Below, in pieces: positions 11,863-23,900 of a DNA stretch of 64,000 bases; the stretch's first letter is position 1, and each line of letters begins with the position of its first letter. This stretch comes from Zeugodacus cucurbitae. Lineage: Eukaryota > Arthropoda > Insecta > Diptera > Tephritidae. Location: contig NC_071667.1 of the NCBI RefSeq assembly GCF_028554725.1, positions 16,537,501 to 16,601,500 of the forward strand. The letters are read 5' to 3'. A model generated the notes under the pieces. That model searched no databases. It was not told where the DNA came from and was given only the letters and a program-made list of their open reading frames with translations. The position numbers and the translations under genes are program-made.

Positions 11863-12871
11863 TTTCTCTTAAATTATGTAATATTTTTTTTTTGTTTCTT
11901 TATCTTATTGTTTAACCGAAAGCTTTAGGTTTCAGCAATCATTAAGTCCATCGTGGACTTCTAGAAGGGGCTGATAGCAGTTTAATTGAACGGCAATATC
12001 CAGTAAAGTGATATTAGAAATAATTGCAAAGTATTTAACATAATTAAACTCATTTCCAACATTTTTATTACGCATTGGCCAAACTATTATATTCAATCCT
12101 GCGATATACTCAATCTATTATCGCCATCATTCAAACTACTCTTATAATTGTGACGCTCCTCCTCCTCCTTGAATCAAACCCTTTTAGAGTTTTATTCCAC
12201 TACATCCTTGACTAAAAAAGTGAAAGTCACTCAACCACAACAACCACTTAAGAAGGCACAGAGTCAGCGAACAGCTTAAAGGTTTGGCACTTTAATGTTA
12301 TTCAGAGGCAAACTTTTCGAATGTTAAACAACACTGCCAATTTCCTGTCAAATCAATCATTTACACTAGGCACGCAAAAAAGCCTAGCGAATAGACTTGG
12401 CACTCTTTATTGATTGCTGGTGGCATGAGCTCCAACTCTTGCCTGATTGCAGTAAAAAGGACACATGCCATGGCAGCGAGAAATGTAGCAAAAAGGCAAT
12501 AAAATTGTGGCGCATAAAATACCAATAAAAAATTGGTTGTGAGAATGTATATGTAGTGGTCAAAAGGTAAATGGATTGAAAGTGTAAGCTGGGTATAAAA
12601 AATAAAACTGAAATAAAATACATTCACCAAAGTTATTAAATTTTTTAAAACAAAACTGAATGTTTTTGTATTTTCCTTGCTTTTTCGCAATATTTCAAAT
12701 TTCTTTTTAAATTGTTGTGATGTAACTGAAAAAAATTAACGGTACATTTATGATACAATATTTCTGTATTTCTTTTTTTGAAATTATATTGTTTCAATAT
12801 TTTCCCCGACCCGCGGTAAGAGGTATTTGAAATCAGCTTGTTTTAAACATTTGGTCCTTCGAGCGGGATTC
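11863..12871. other. Non-coding, no gene seen
   Basis: The reverse-strand ORFs at 12361-12690 are hydrophobic low-complexity translations of AT-rich sequence, in two overlapping frames, without any domain. I do not call them genes. Confidence 0.4.
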
Positions 12872-13010
12872 GAAGAGATATCAATTGATATGTCGAGTCG
12901 GACAGAGAGAGCCGGACTTGAAGAGATATCATTTGATATGATAGAGATCCGGAATCCGGATAGAGAAATCCGGAGTTGAAGAGAGATAATTAGAGCAGGA
13001 TAGAGCTCAA
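12872..13010. repeat. Degenerate minisatellite, three units of about 48-58 bp
   Basis: Units begin GAAGAGATATCAATTGATAT (12872), GAAGAGATATCATTTGATAT (12920) and GAAGAGAGATAATTAGAGCA (12978). Between the starts are GTCGGACAGAGAGAGCCGGA and variants with paired CCGGA tetramers. The region is locally richer in GC and GAGA than its surroundings. A 76-codon reverse ORF across it (repeated ISI/DIS residues) reflects the repeats rather than a gene. Confidence 0.65.
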
Positions 13011-13523
13011 TCAAATCTTAAGCCCCGGTATTATTGAAAATACAGGCAATAAAAAGTTCTATATTTGAATAAAAAAAAATATTAAGAAATATTATATATT
13101 ATATATATGTATGTGTATGATCATAACCTTATCAATTAACGATGTTTATCGTGTCTAAACTCTGTTATTCGTGCTGTTTATGTGTATTTCTTTAAGTGCT
13201 ATTCTGATTCATTAAGTTTTATTTCATTTGAATAGAATTTCCTGTGATATTATATTAATAATAATAAATATGGCCCATCATGCTCCCCCGCCTCCTGCCC
13301 CACCTCATACATTTGAATTTCTGTGAATCAACGTCGGAATTCTAATAAATGATTAAGACATATATACATTTTATGCTTTATTTAATAATGAATTTTTGCT
13401 CAATTCTCGAGAAAAATGAAGTGGGGTGTAAGAATGTAATGGCAATGAATTTTAATCTCTGGCAATTTGTATATTTCATTACATTTCCATATTTACTTAT
13501 GTACATATATATTACATATATAA

Positions 13524-14880
13524 CAAGTAAGGAAAGGCTAAGTTCGGGTGCAACCGAACATTTTGTACTCTCGCAATTTATTGAAGAAATTTAACCAATA
13601 CATATATGCGGAATAAAGCTCACCGTATTTTTGAAAAACCTATAATTAGGTAAATGGGTGCTAGGAGAAGATACTTTTGAAAAACCTACAATGAAGTATA
13701 TGGACATGTTATGACCCGATTTTAACAATTTTTGGAACAGAGACACACTATTAGAAGAAAACAATTTCCTCTGAATTAAATTGAGATATCTGAGAGATTT
13801 ACCCATATTTTCGGTTAAAATTTATCCTTAGGCGCTGAGTACAACTTGTTCGATATCTGGGGCCTTGAAAAGTTATGGTCCGTTTTCGACAATTTTTTCA
13901 CAAGTAAAGCCATAGATGATATGCACTAATTGTGTAAAGTTTTATTCCGTTATCTTCATTGGTTCCTTATGTTTACATTATAAGGTGAAGGAATAAGATT
14001 GATTTCAAAATTGAGTTACATGGGAAGTTGTCGTGGTTGTGAACCGATTTCATCTATTTTCCACACGTGTTATCAGGGTATCAAGAAAATATTATATACC
14101 GAATTTCATTCGAATCGGTCGAGTAGTTCCTGAGATATGGTTTTTGACCCATAAGTGGGCGATGCCACGCCCATTTTCCATTTTGTAAAAAAATCTGAGT
14201 ACAGCTCCCTTCTGCTATTTCTTCTGCAAAATTTAGTGTTTCTGACGGTTTTCGTTAGTTAGTTAACCCACTTTTAGTAATTTTCAACCTAATCTTTGTA
14301 TGGGAGGTGGGCGTGGTTATTATCCGATTTCAACTATTTTCATGCTGTGTGGTGGGGTATGTAAGAGAACCGACTGCAGAAAGTTTGGTTTATATAGCTT
14401 TATTAGTTAGCGAGTTAAATACAAATAACCGATTTGTGGGCGGGGCCACTCCCACTTCCCCAAAAAAATTACATTCAAATATGCCCCCTCCTAGTGAGAT
14501 CCTTTATTCCAAATTTTACTTTTATATCTTCATTTATGGCTTAGTTATGACACTTTATGTGTTTTTGGTTTTCGCCATTTTGTGGGCGTGGCAATGGTCC
14601 GATTCCGCCCATTTTCGAACTTGATCTTCTTATGGTGCCAAGGAATATTTGTGCCAAGTTTCGTCAAGATATCTTAATTTTTATTCAAGTTACAGCTTGC
14701 ACAGACGGACAGACGGACGGACGGACAGACATCCGGATTTCAAATCTACTCGTCACCCTGATCACTTTGGTATATATGACTCTATATCTAACTCTTTTAG
14801 TTTTAGGTGTTACAAACAACCGTTAGGTGAACAAAACTATAATACTCTCGTAGCAACTTTTGTTGCGAGAGTATAAAAAT
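13524..14880 (+). mobile_element. Hairpin-ended repeat, copy 1 (1.36 kb)
   Basis: One end reads CAAGTAAGGAAAGGCTAAG, then a hairpin TTCGGGTGCAACCGAA, then TACTCTCGCAA. The other end carries the hairpin CTCTCGTAGCAAC-TTTT-GTTGCGAGAG and finishes GTATAAAAAT. A copy at 44790-45964 lies in the opposite orientation. Conserved inside are ATCTGAGTACAGC, ATAAGTGGGCGATGCCACGC, GGGCGTGGTTATTATCCGAT, GTGGGCGTGGCAATGGTCCG and a GACGGACAGACGGACGG run near 14704-14730. ORFs of 75-105 codons in overlapping frames have no domain. The class is unknown. A hairpin close to one end and no conventional terminal inverted repeats would fit a Helitron-like element, but the terminal bases (CTTG) are not the canonical CTRR. 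Confidence 0.7.
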
Positions 14881-15042
14881 ATGATTATAAGTATACAAAG
14901 TATACTGTACTTTAATATATTGATGTTTGTTATCGGTATAGTGGATTTGACATGATTTGGTAAAATTCTAACCATAAACAACGATTAGTCGTTCAGGCCT
15001 ATTAAACATACGAGTAGATCTTTAGATTTCACTCCTTTAACA

Positions 15043-15362
15043 ACTCTTTCACACAGGAGCTAATTGATCAATTAAACGGCCTCTGCTTGATTAAAACGCT
15101 GATTAATATCGATGTACCATACAAAATAAAAATCTACATTAATTCTTAATTGAATTGAAAATGAAATGCAACTTGGCGACAAAGACCGTATTTGTAATTA
15201 TATATACGTTCTTTGAATATGCAATCAGCTAATGAAACTTACCAACTTCTTATGAAAAGCAAAAATGATCGATTATCGTGTATCCGGCAGAATAAAGGTC
15301 AAAAACTGGTTCCTAAATAAAAAGTCTAATTGATCAATTAATTCGGTTGTGTGAAAGGCTAT
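15043..15362 (-). mobile_element. MITE family 1, copy 4
   Basis: The left end CTCTTTCACACAGGAGCTAA with TTGATCAATTAAACGGCC and the right end TTGATCAATTAATTCGGTTG then TGTGAAAGGCTAT are the family terminal repeats. Internal marks (AATATCGATGTACCATAC, TATATACGTTCT, TATGAAAAGCAAAAATGATC) match copy 1. No ORF is present. Confidence 0.8.
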
Positions 15363-18300
15363 AAGGTCGAAAAAATTAACGCCCAGACAATTGTTGAACT
15401 TAACAGGTAAAATTTCAAATAAATTTTAAGTACTCAAAAGATGTTTAATATTTATAAATCGGCATAAAATTATGTGCACCCTCTATATTTATGTTTCAAT
15501 GTATAAGAATTGCATATTTTTACTGAATAATGCGATAAATTGTAATAAAGCAGTTAACGAATGGAAAAAGGAATATAAATAGTTATATGTGTTTTAGAAT
15601 CCATTCGAATATAGGCAAATATTATTATGTACTGTTATTTACATATATACATATGTCTGTATATAAAAATTCACCCAACTATGCATTTTGCTAATTCTAT
15701 CTATATATACTCATATCATCATACCTTTATTTTACAAAACGTCGCTAGTTTATTACCTACAAAAACCATGATCGCGTGTTACTCTGACATCGCCCCCTAT
15801 AAGCTGGCGCAGAATTTACATCCGGTGCGCTATGCAGAGTCTCTTTTTTATGACATATCTCTTGTCTACACTTTGTTTTGCCATACCACATCCATTCTTC
15901 ACGGCAGTCACTGACTGGTTGTCAATGTAAAGTTTTCATGTGTTTCGGATTATGCTTTTTTTATTATCTACTTTGTTGAATGGTGCTGTTTTTGCGTTAT
16001 TTGTTTTAAGCCCGCAATGTTGATAGCAGTACCGAAATTAAAGAATTACAAAGTAGTCATTTCGGGATTATGAATATTAATTCGTTTTTCTGGAACACTA
16101 AATCAATTTGCCAGAAATCCCGAAAACTGAAGCTCATTTTTATTGAGTTATGTAGGGATTGAACAACTATTATTGTGTAGAGTCTCTCGTTAATTTATTC
16201 GTATCGCTAGAACTATATACCATATCATTCAATTAGAGTCGAAATTAATATACTGAAACCCTGCACATATTGAAGTCTCAACTATATACGATTCTTCTGA
16301 ACATTTTGTCGAACCGTGTTGAGTTTGTTTAACATTTTTCTAACTGTGACACGTTGACAAAGTATCTCTAAAATAATAAGTCCCTAACAAGCAACTACTA
16401 TCAGATCTGTGCCAATTGATAAACCCGTATTTCTTCAGATGAAAACAGCACCGTACCTCAATACCGTACGGCCGGCAAATGAAAAATCAATTACCGTTAA
16501 CAGCTGAACATTTCAGATAAGAATAGAAGTATCTTATATGTATCTCTAGACTCTCAAAGATACACACAACTATATATGTATATATAGGTAAGATATATAT
16601 GAATGTTCAATGCTTTCGTTTGTGCACTTGACTATTTGTTGTTGTGCCACTTAGACCTTCTGCCAACACTCTAAATATGATTTCATTTCAGCGAATTTTA
16701 TTAATATCATTTTCTTCCATTTGATTTGTTGTGTGTGTCAGTAGATCTGTTATTGTTTTCGAATTTATTGCTATACACTTGCATACAAACATATCTCACA
16801 ATTATTGTGCAGCGGGCAATATATTATCAATTTACTAATAACTAATAAATATTGCTTTATCATTACAAACCTTTGTATATGTACATACATATATGCAGAG
16901 AAATAAATGTATTTATATATAAATATATATATTTGTATATACTTTTATGAAATACAATTATTGATGGAGCAGTACACACTCAGTCCGGTGGACTTATATG
17001 CTTGTATAGGGTGACCCTTATGATTGTATTTTTTGAAATTCCAGAAGTTTGTCCAAATTTAAATAAAGTTTTCATTTCTTTTAAAATGTTTGTTTTTTTT
17101 TTAGATATCAGAATACATAATATTCCTGGACCAAATAACTGTTGAGTTTTAGCCGAAAAACTGGAAAAACATTTCCTGAGGCCACCACACGGTTAATTAA
17201 AAAAAGATTACAAATTCTTAATTGTTTGTATCTCTGACTTCCCCTAACCCCTTAAGCCTAAATTCGCTTGTGACAATACTTCTGTGACATTTTGTTGAAA
17301 TCAAAGACCTTCTACCATCGCAATTGTAATTTTTGACCAACAAATAATGCTTATGTTACTCTTAAACCTATTTGGAATGCCGTTGAAAAATAGTATGAAA
17401 AAGCATTGATCGTGCAATTCGTAGACTTTTCTGATAACAGTTAATTGAAAATTCATTTAAGTTTATGAACCACCCTTTTTCACACATATATTTGCCTTAA
17501 TTGAACAATTAATATTTTGTAATTCGAATGGAAATGCAATGCCGTGCCAAAACTGATCAATGCTTTCATATTGTTTGGAATTATTTTACAGTTATGTAGC
17601 CTGCAGCTGTATTGTATTTGAGCAAGCATATGCCGGGAAATGACAGCTGTCAGTTGAACTACAGTATACACAAACGTAACGCACTCAGCCCATGGTAGAT
17701 ATGAGCTTACCTCTTTAGAGTTCACTTAAAACTCTAGAATTGTCGTAAAATATTACTCAATACTGTGTATAAAATGTAGAGCTTATGTAATATGACAATT
17801 GCGGTTTTTTATGCGGTTGTATGCACAATAACTTGCGTCTGGCGTCATATTTCAATTGTTACCATTACGATACAATTCCATTGAAATTTTTACAATGAGT
17901 GGGTACTTGTATGGTAGGGGCATATAAATGTATATTTGCTGATATATATATATATTTAAATATACATAAGTATACATATACATGTGTATATTAAATAATT
18001 GAAAAGTCATAAAATATGTCCAAACTTTATATTTTTAATCCTAAGTCCCTAAAGGTAGAAATGCTTTGATATACCCAGGTATATAGCATATAAACTCAGC
18101 CACAGGTATTATAGATATATGCATTTCTATGTCTGCACTTGACATTAACGTCAATCAAAACGCACCGAATTGACAGTTCAAAGTGGGATGCCTAGAGGTA
18201 AATCTATCGAATTTATGCCAAGTCACAAAACTAGATTTCGAGAGATAATCATAAATGGAGCGCACGCTGCAAATGTGCGTATATATGTACAGTATAAATC

Positions 18301-18873
18301 ACTATACATACATACATACTAGTTTGCTCACCTATGAGCACGACATGCCATGATTATTATTGTTGTTGATTGACATTATTTTGTATGCGGTTTATCAAGA
18401 CTTAACCACATGCGTGGTAATTTAAAAGCTCCAGCCATTATTACAGAGGCTCACATATGTGCTTATATATATACATACATATTACATATTCTAGTATGCA
18501 CATATGTATCGTATACAAACATTTTGTATTGAAGTCGCCTATTCATTCTTTCATACAGTTATTGTTAAATTGTTCATGCATTTACAATCATTTTTGCTTT
18601 TGTGCCTCAACTGGGTTGCATTTGTCGGCTTGTAAGCTACTATATGGCATATAGCATTGTACTTGGCATTAATTAAATGGCATCAAATGGTATGTATGGT
18701 ATAGTTATTCTCGCAATTCCATTTCATGATACTTGAGAATTTATAGAAAAATAAAAATTGAATTATTAAAGGCGTAGTGAAAAATGGCCAGTGATTGTTG
18801 TTCTATTTGTTCGTGTTGCTGCTATGCGATTGAGTATATGTACTTACATACATATGTATATGAACTAGCTTAA
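15363..18873. other. Gene-free AT-rich stretch
   Basis: I see CATA/TATA microsatellites (for example 16560-16600, 16880-16950 and 17940-17990) and small ORFs at 15627-15914, 17480-17725 and 18457-18654 with no recognisable domain. No RNA gene or repeat family member could be supported in these 3.5 kb. Confidence 0.4.
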
Positions 18874-19155
18874 CCTTTAACTACTGAGGTGGTGGTAAAT
18901 TTTACACCTCGTAGTTTGTTTTTTAGTTTTAAGAAAAGTGGCTATGAAATAAAGTCCTTGTTTTGCTAAACTAGAAGTTCGATTTCTTTAAATTTATTAT
19001 TTTATTCATTTAAAAATGTGTTTTATTATTACAATTAAAAACAAATAAATTTAAAAAAAATTTTCGTTGACAAAAATTATTTATAGATTATAAAGGGGTA
19101 AAACTTACCCCACCTCAGTAACTACGCCCAAATATTTCACCTCAGTAGTTAAAGG
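18874..19155. mobile_element. piggyBac-like MITE with perfect 18-bp inverted repeats
   Basis: The ends are CCTTTAACTACTGAGGTG and its exact reverse complement, and both are flanked by TTAA (18870-18873 and 19156-19159). TTAA target duplication and a terminal CC/GG are the hallmarks of piggyBac-class elements. The 282-bp body is AT-rich with no ORF. Just inside each end a second palindromic segment recurs (GGTGGTGGTAAATTTTACAC on the left, GGGGTAAAACTTACCCCACC on the right). The autonomous partner is not in the window. Confidence 0.85.
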
Positions 19156-19479
19156 TTAAATTGATACAAATATATACGGTCTTAAATAAAATATATTTTT
19201 TTATGAAATATAAAAAAAATATTTAAATTTTTTATAAAGATACATATATAATACTTAATTAATTCCAAACGACTTGATTTTGTAATCAAAAGATTGTCAT
19301 CATAAATTACTTTATTTGCTAACTTTATTAGCAACTGTGTTATGAAAATTCTCAATTAGCGTAGCATAAAATATTATAGCATAGTATTTGTGAATTAACA
19401 TGACTGCTTAAATTAGATTTTCACAAAATTCAATTATCATCCTTATAAAAATTAGTTACAGCAATAATTACCATTTCCA

Positions 19480-20130
19480 TTAGCGTGACATTTTACACAT
19501 TTTTTTATTGTAATGTAAATAGTAGTTGTAAATACAAATAATTAGTACATTTAATACTACGAAAAAAATAAATATTTAAAAAAGTGTTACAACCATTATA
19601 ATTACTATCAGCAGAACCATTACCATTACAGTTGCGATTACCAACTCCCTTATGAGTATAATATAAACTTCTAAAATTTCTAAATTCAACGCATGGTTCA
19701 TATGTAGTCATTGCCAGTAGCATTACCATTGCAGTTGCGATTACCCACTTCCTTATGAATATAATATTGTGATTACTTGAGTTTATTATTGCAATTATCA
19801 TTACTACCGGCATAATAAAAGCAATATATATAAAGTAAGTTTTAAGTACAATTATAATTACCATTACCACTATAATTACTCTAACCGTATATTACTTATT
19901 TAAATTTACCGCCATATCATAATTGATATCACAAAATAATTTTGAGTACTTCTGTCTTTATATATGTAATCAGTATACTTATAATGTAATTAGTACCTAT
20001 ACCATTAAACATTAAATTACTATAATCATTATATCTAAAGTTACCAAGTAAATTCTTAAAATTTCTAATTTGAACACATATCATCATCATATCATGTGGA
20101 ATCGTTACCATTACAGTTGGGATTATTCCA
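19480..20130. repeat. ATTACC-rich degenerate repeat field 1
   Basis: There are many ATTACCATTAC-type hexamer runs and a longer repeated block: ACCATTACAGTTGCGATTAC with CCTTATGAGTATAATAT near 19623, a close copy near 19726 (CATTGCAGTTGCGATTACCC) and a diverged one near 20107 (CCATTACAGTTGGGATTATT). The linked CTTCTAAAATTTCTAAATTC block also recurs near 20055. The spacing is about 100 bp, then longer. Reverse ORFs (121 and 60 codons) are products of the repeat. Confidence 0.55.
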
Positions 20131-21277
20131 TAAAGAATTTAATATTATGATTATTTATCTTAATGATTACTGTGCCAAAGATTACTACTACTAATACTAT
20201 TTTTTTATCATAAAAAATCCATAGTTCGAAAAAATGCTATGTTTTGGTTTCATCAATGCGGTGTACATCAAGTCCATCCAAAGGCATCCGAAATTTCATT
20301 CCATAAATTGTGTAAACATTCAAAATGAAAAAGTTCGTATCATACAATTGCATTGTAATTACATGCAACAATTTTACAGTACCATGTATTCGTTTATGTT
20401 TATGGGTATCTGTGCCGTCGAACGCCACATACTATCATCATTAAATTCTAATCGTACATACATATAACTACATACATACGTTTCATTAGTGGTTTGTGAT
20501 TTTTTGTAGCATTTACATACAATCCTACATACATAAGTACTTATCTTATGCGTTCTGGATAATTAATACTCGTAGTATATTGATCTGCGGTTAGGTCTGC
20601 TGATATTACATTCTTATGTGGTATATGTGTAGCTTTGTATGATTACTTAAAACGACAGAGTTCGCATTTGAAAATATTTTTGCATTGATGTACATACACA
20701 CATATATTCATTATAACTGTATAATGGTAACCACAATGATGGCAGTTCAAGAACGTGATTCGTTTAATAGCTTGGGTTTGTAATTCTACTAAGAAAAATT
20801 TCATAATATTAACCACCATTATTTTATTTTATAAAGAAAAATAAATATCTGTTATTAATATTTGTCACATTTATAAAACTTAGTATAAACATGTCTATGC
20901 TATAATTTTTGAATGAAAATGATTTTGAAGGATCCCTGAAGAAGATATTTAGGTAGAAGTTGTACTTCATGATATAAATATTTTCTATAAAATTGTTGTG
21001 ATATATGTAACACAAATAAATTGTTGTCTTCTAATATAACGCCTTTCCCATAAAAATAGATAGTTTACTATAAAAAATTAGTCTATTGTGTATTGGCAAC
21101 CCTATTGGTTAAATACATTTATTGGTCATATTCATGGTTTATATAGTACTATTAGTATACATTGTGGATTAAATGTGTTAATTATCAGTGCTGTAATTTT
21201 TTATATCTTCTTCCCATAATAATTTTTTGCTATAAAAACTATGTTAACCAATACCAATCAAGTATTATGACATTTTT

Positions 21278-21510
21278 GAAGTGACAGCTTTCCTATAAAA
21301 ACTGTTTCCTATAAATTTATAGCAAAATTGTATTCTTGAAGTAACATCTTTCTTATAAAAAATATTTCCTATAAATTTATAGCAAAATTTTATTCTTGAT
21401 GTAACACCTTTCCAATAAAAAACTGTTTCCTATAAAATTTATAGCAAAATAGTATGATTGAAGTAACAACTTTCCTATAAAATTTTTTTTCCTATAAAAT
21501 ATATAGCAAA
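21278..21510. repeat. Minisatellite, four units of about 60 bp
   Basis: Units start at 21278, 21338, 21398 and 21460 with GAAGTGACAGCTTTCCTATA, GAAGTAACATCTTTCTTATA, GATGTAACACCTTTCCAATA and GAAGTAACAACTTTCCTATA. Each continues to TTTCCTATAAATTTATAGCA or a close variant. The inner CTATAAATTTATAG is a perfect palindrome. Related but more decayed pieces occur upstream near 21040-21080 and 21208-21243. No coding function is seen. Confidence 0.85.
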
Positions 21511-22999
21511 TTGAATAAATCAAAGAAATACTTTATTAATTCTTCTTGCATACAAGATTCGATTTGACAAGTCATTCGTGTGCAATAAATCATTAGCTTG
21601 CTACACACTCAATTTAATAATTAGCTAATTTTGGCATTGCTAAAATTAGACAGCTCACAAGCCGCAAGCGGATACTATGGCATATGCACAGAATGTGTTT
21701 TTATTATTTTTTTGCCATAAAAATACGCATTTTGTGCATTTAACTAATTTCATTTGTTGTTGTGTAGGCAATGATATAAATTAATTGTATATTTGCTAGA
21801 TATAATATATAGACGGTATTTATAAGAGTTAATAATCATTATATATTTAATTCTAAAAGGTAACAGCAAAATTTATTTATTCTGTTCTCATTGCAACTGC
21901 AATGCGTTGGGCGCGTTTTGCCGTTTTGTGGGGGGGAAACATACATATAAGCTTGTGTGATTGCCACTGATAAATGTGCAATAATTTGCATTAAATAGCA
22001 ATGAATAGAAATTATTTTATTGCATAACAGCGGCTTTAATACGCCAAAGTATGCTTATTTTGCCATTGACGTGGGGGAAAATTGCCGATAAATTGCAGTG
22101 TAGGCTGGCATATGATTAAGTTTGTCTGTTTGTTTGTGTTGTGCTAAATAATTATACGACAGGAAAAATGTTAAATTAAATAGAAAAGTTGACTGTATAT
22201 ATTTTTGATTTTCTCTTTTTGTGCGTAAACTGAAAAAATATGGCATGAAATTATTACGTTATTAATATTTATTTATTGCTTTAATACACAGCAAAAAAAG
22301 CTAATGCAAAATTAAAAATTTTATAGAAAAACTTATTTTTAATTAAACTGACAATTAAATATTTTATAGAAAATTGCATTTTTAATCAGAGTTAATATCA
22401 AAAAAAAAAAAATTCACATTTCCACATATTTTTTAAATTTTTCAAAACAATCACTCATTTAAAAGCTCATTTTCTCAATTCCCAGTTCAGTGTTTAATTG
22501 TTTCTATTTTTATACACTCGGACTAAAAGTATATCACTTTTAAAATTTCTCTGAAATTGATATTTAATTACGTGCTCTTCAGTTGTCAGACCTTGAGTGT
22601 TTTGCAAATTTTCTGTATACCCATGCCACACCTCTTAAACATAACCACCTGTCAAACTGTTGTCATACCACGACGTTGTCATTTGCGCTTTTCAATAATC
22701 AATCAACTGTTCGACGCGACATCGGCATTTGCTTTGAAGAATACATATGTATATATCTATTTTTAATTATTGAAATAGATATTCAACGTTAGGACTAACA
22801 ATTTAGGGCGCAATCTATAAAAATATATAGACATAACTTGTTTATAGTATTTTTAAATTTGTTTTGATATTTAATAAACTCGAGGTGTAATCAAATATTG
22901 CAATATTTTTTATGCAAATAAAGTTTTAAATAGTTTTGAGAAATGCTACCTTAAGGTAGTTATTACTACACAAATTATTGTATTAATTTATGTTATATA
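21511..22999. other. Non-coding, no gene seen
   Basis: The sequence is AT-rich. Small ORFs at 22055-22246 and 22557-22792 have no domain. No other structure is supported. Confidence 0.4.
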
Positions 23000-23900
23000 A
23001 CTTATATATACATTAACAGCAACAATTGTCAATACTTTAGCTCTTACTATATTATTTACCATTACTTTATTCATTACCATTGTCGATATACTTAATGCGA
23101 CATTTGCTGACTTGTTGTACTTAAATTTAGATCAGTAATTCTATTAGCAGTACCGTTTTCCTTTACCACACTTCTTTTCTGTTTCCGTTTCATACTCCAT
23201 TACCACAATTATTATTAATGTAAATACTTTAAGTAAGTCTTTTTCTATATTTTACAATAACATTTTTAAAATTCTGAAGACGAATGTCATTGTTACTATT
23301 AACTCCATTACCATTATCGTCGTCATTATCCCCAACATTACCACTACAAAAATGAAATTTATACCATTACATCATTATTTTCATTACCATTACCACAATT
23401 ACTGTAATTAAATACGATAATTAAGTATTTAATGATTTTATATTTATTATTATTATTTACATATTGTAATTCTCAACTGATAAACACAATTCAACGTATT
23501 TTAATTACATCTCCAATTATCGTCACCATTACCGCACATATTATCATTGCAAATACTATATTATAAGTATTTTCCGAATTCACTTATTGATGAAAACACA
23601 GGAAAATTTTACTCCCAGCAATGTTGGAACAATTACAAATCCTATGATTATTTTAAGTTACATTTACATCAATAATACTTTTAATATTCCCCTTATAATA
23701 GACAAAAATTTATCCACAACATTACTTTAACCATTACCATTACATTTACAAATACTATGATTATTTTAAAATTACATTCACAACAATTTTTCTTTTAATA
23801 TTCTTCTTATAATTTACAAATATTTATCCACAACATTACTTTAACCATTACCATTAAAATTACTATTACCAATAACTGCTTCGTTAAATTATTCAATATT
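23000..23900. repeat. ATTACC-rich degenerate repeat field 2
   Basis: The field carries repeated CATTACCATTACC and related hexamers. It includes a duplicated segment: CCACAACATTACTTTAACCA with TTACCATTACATTTAC near 23713, and again near 23829 with CCATTAAAATTAC, about 115 bp apart. It resembles the field at 19.5-20.1 kb and may share its origin. No gene is seen. Confidence 0.5.

Noticed and set aside
14307..14876. Overlapping 75-105-codon ORFs in the hairpin-ended repeat
   Set aside because: They lie in overlapping frames, have no domain, and the other copy keeps only DNA similarity.
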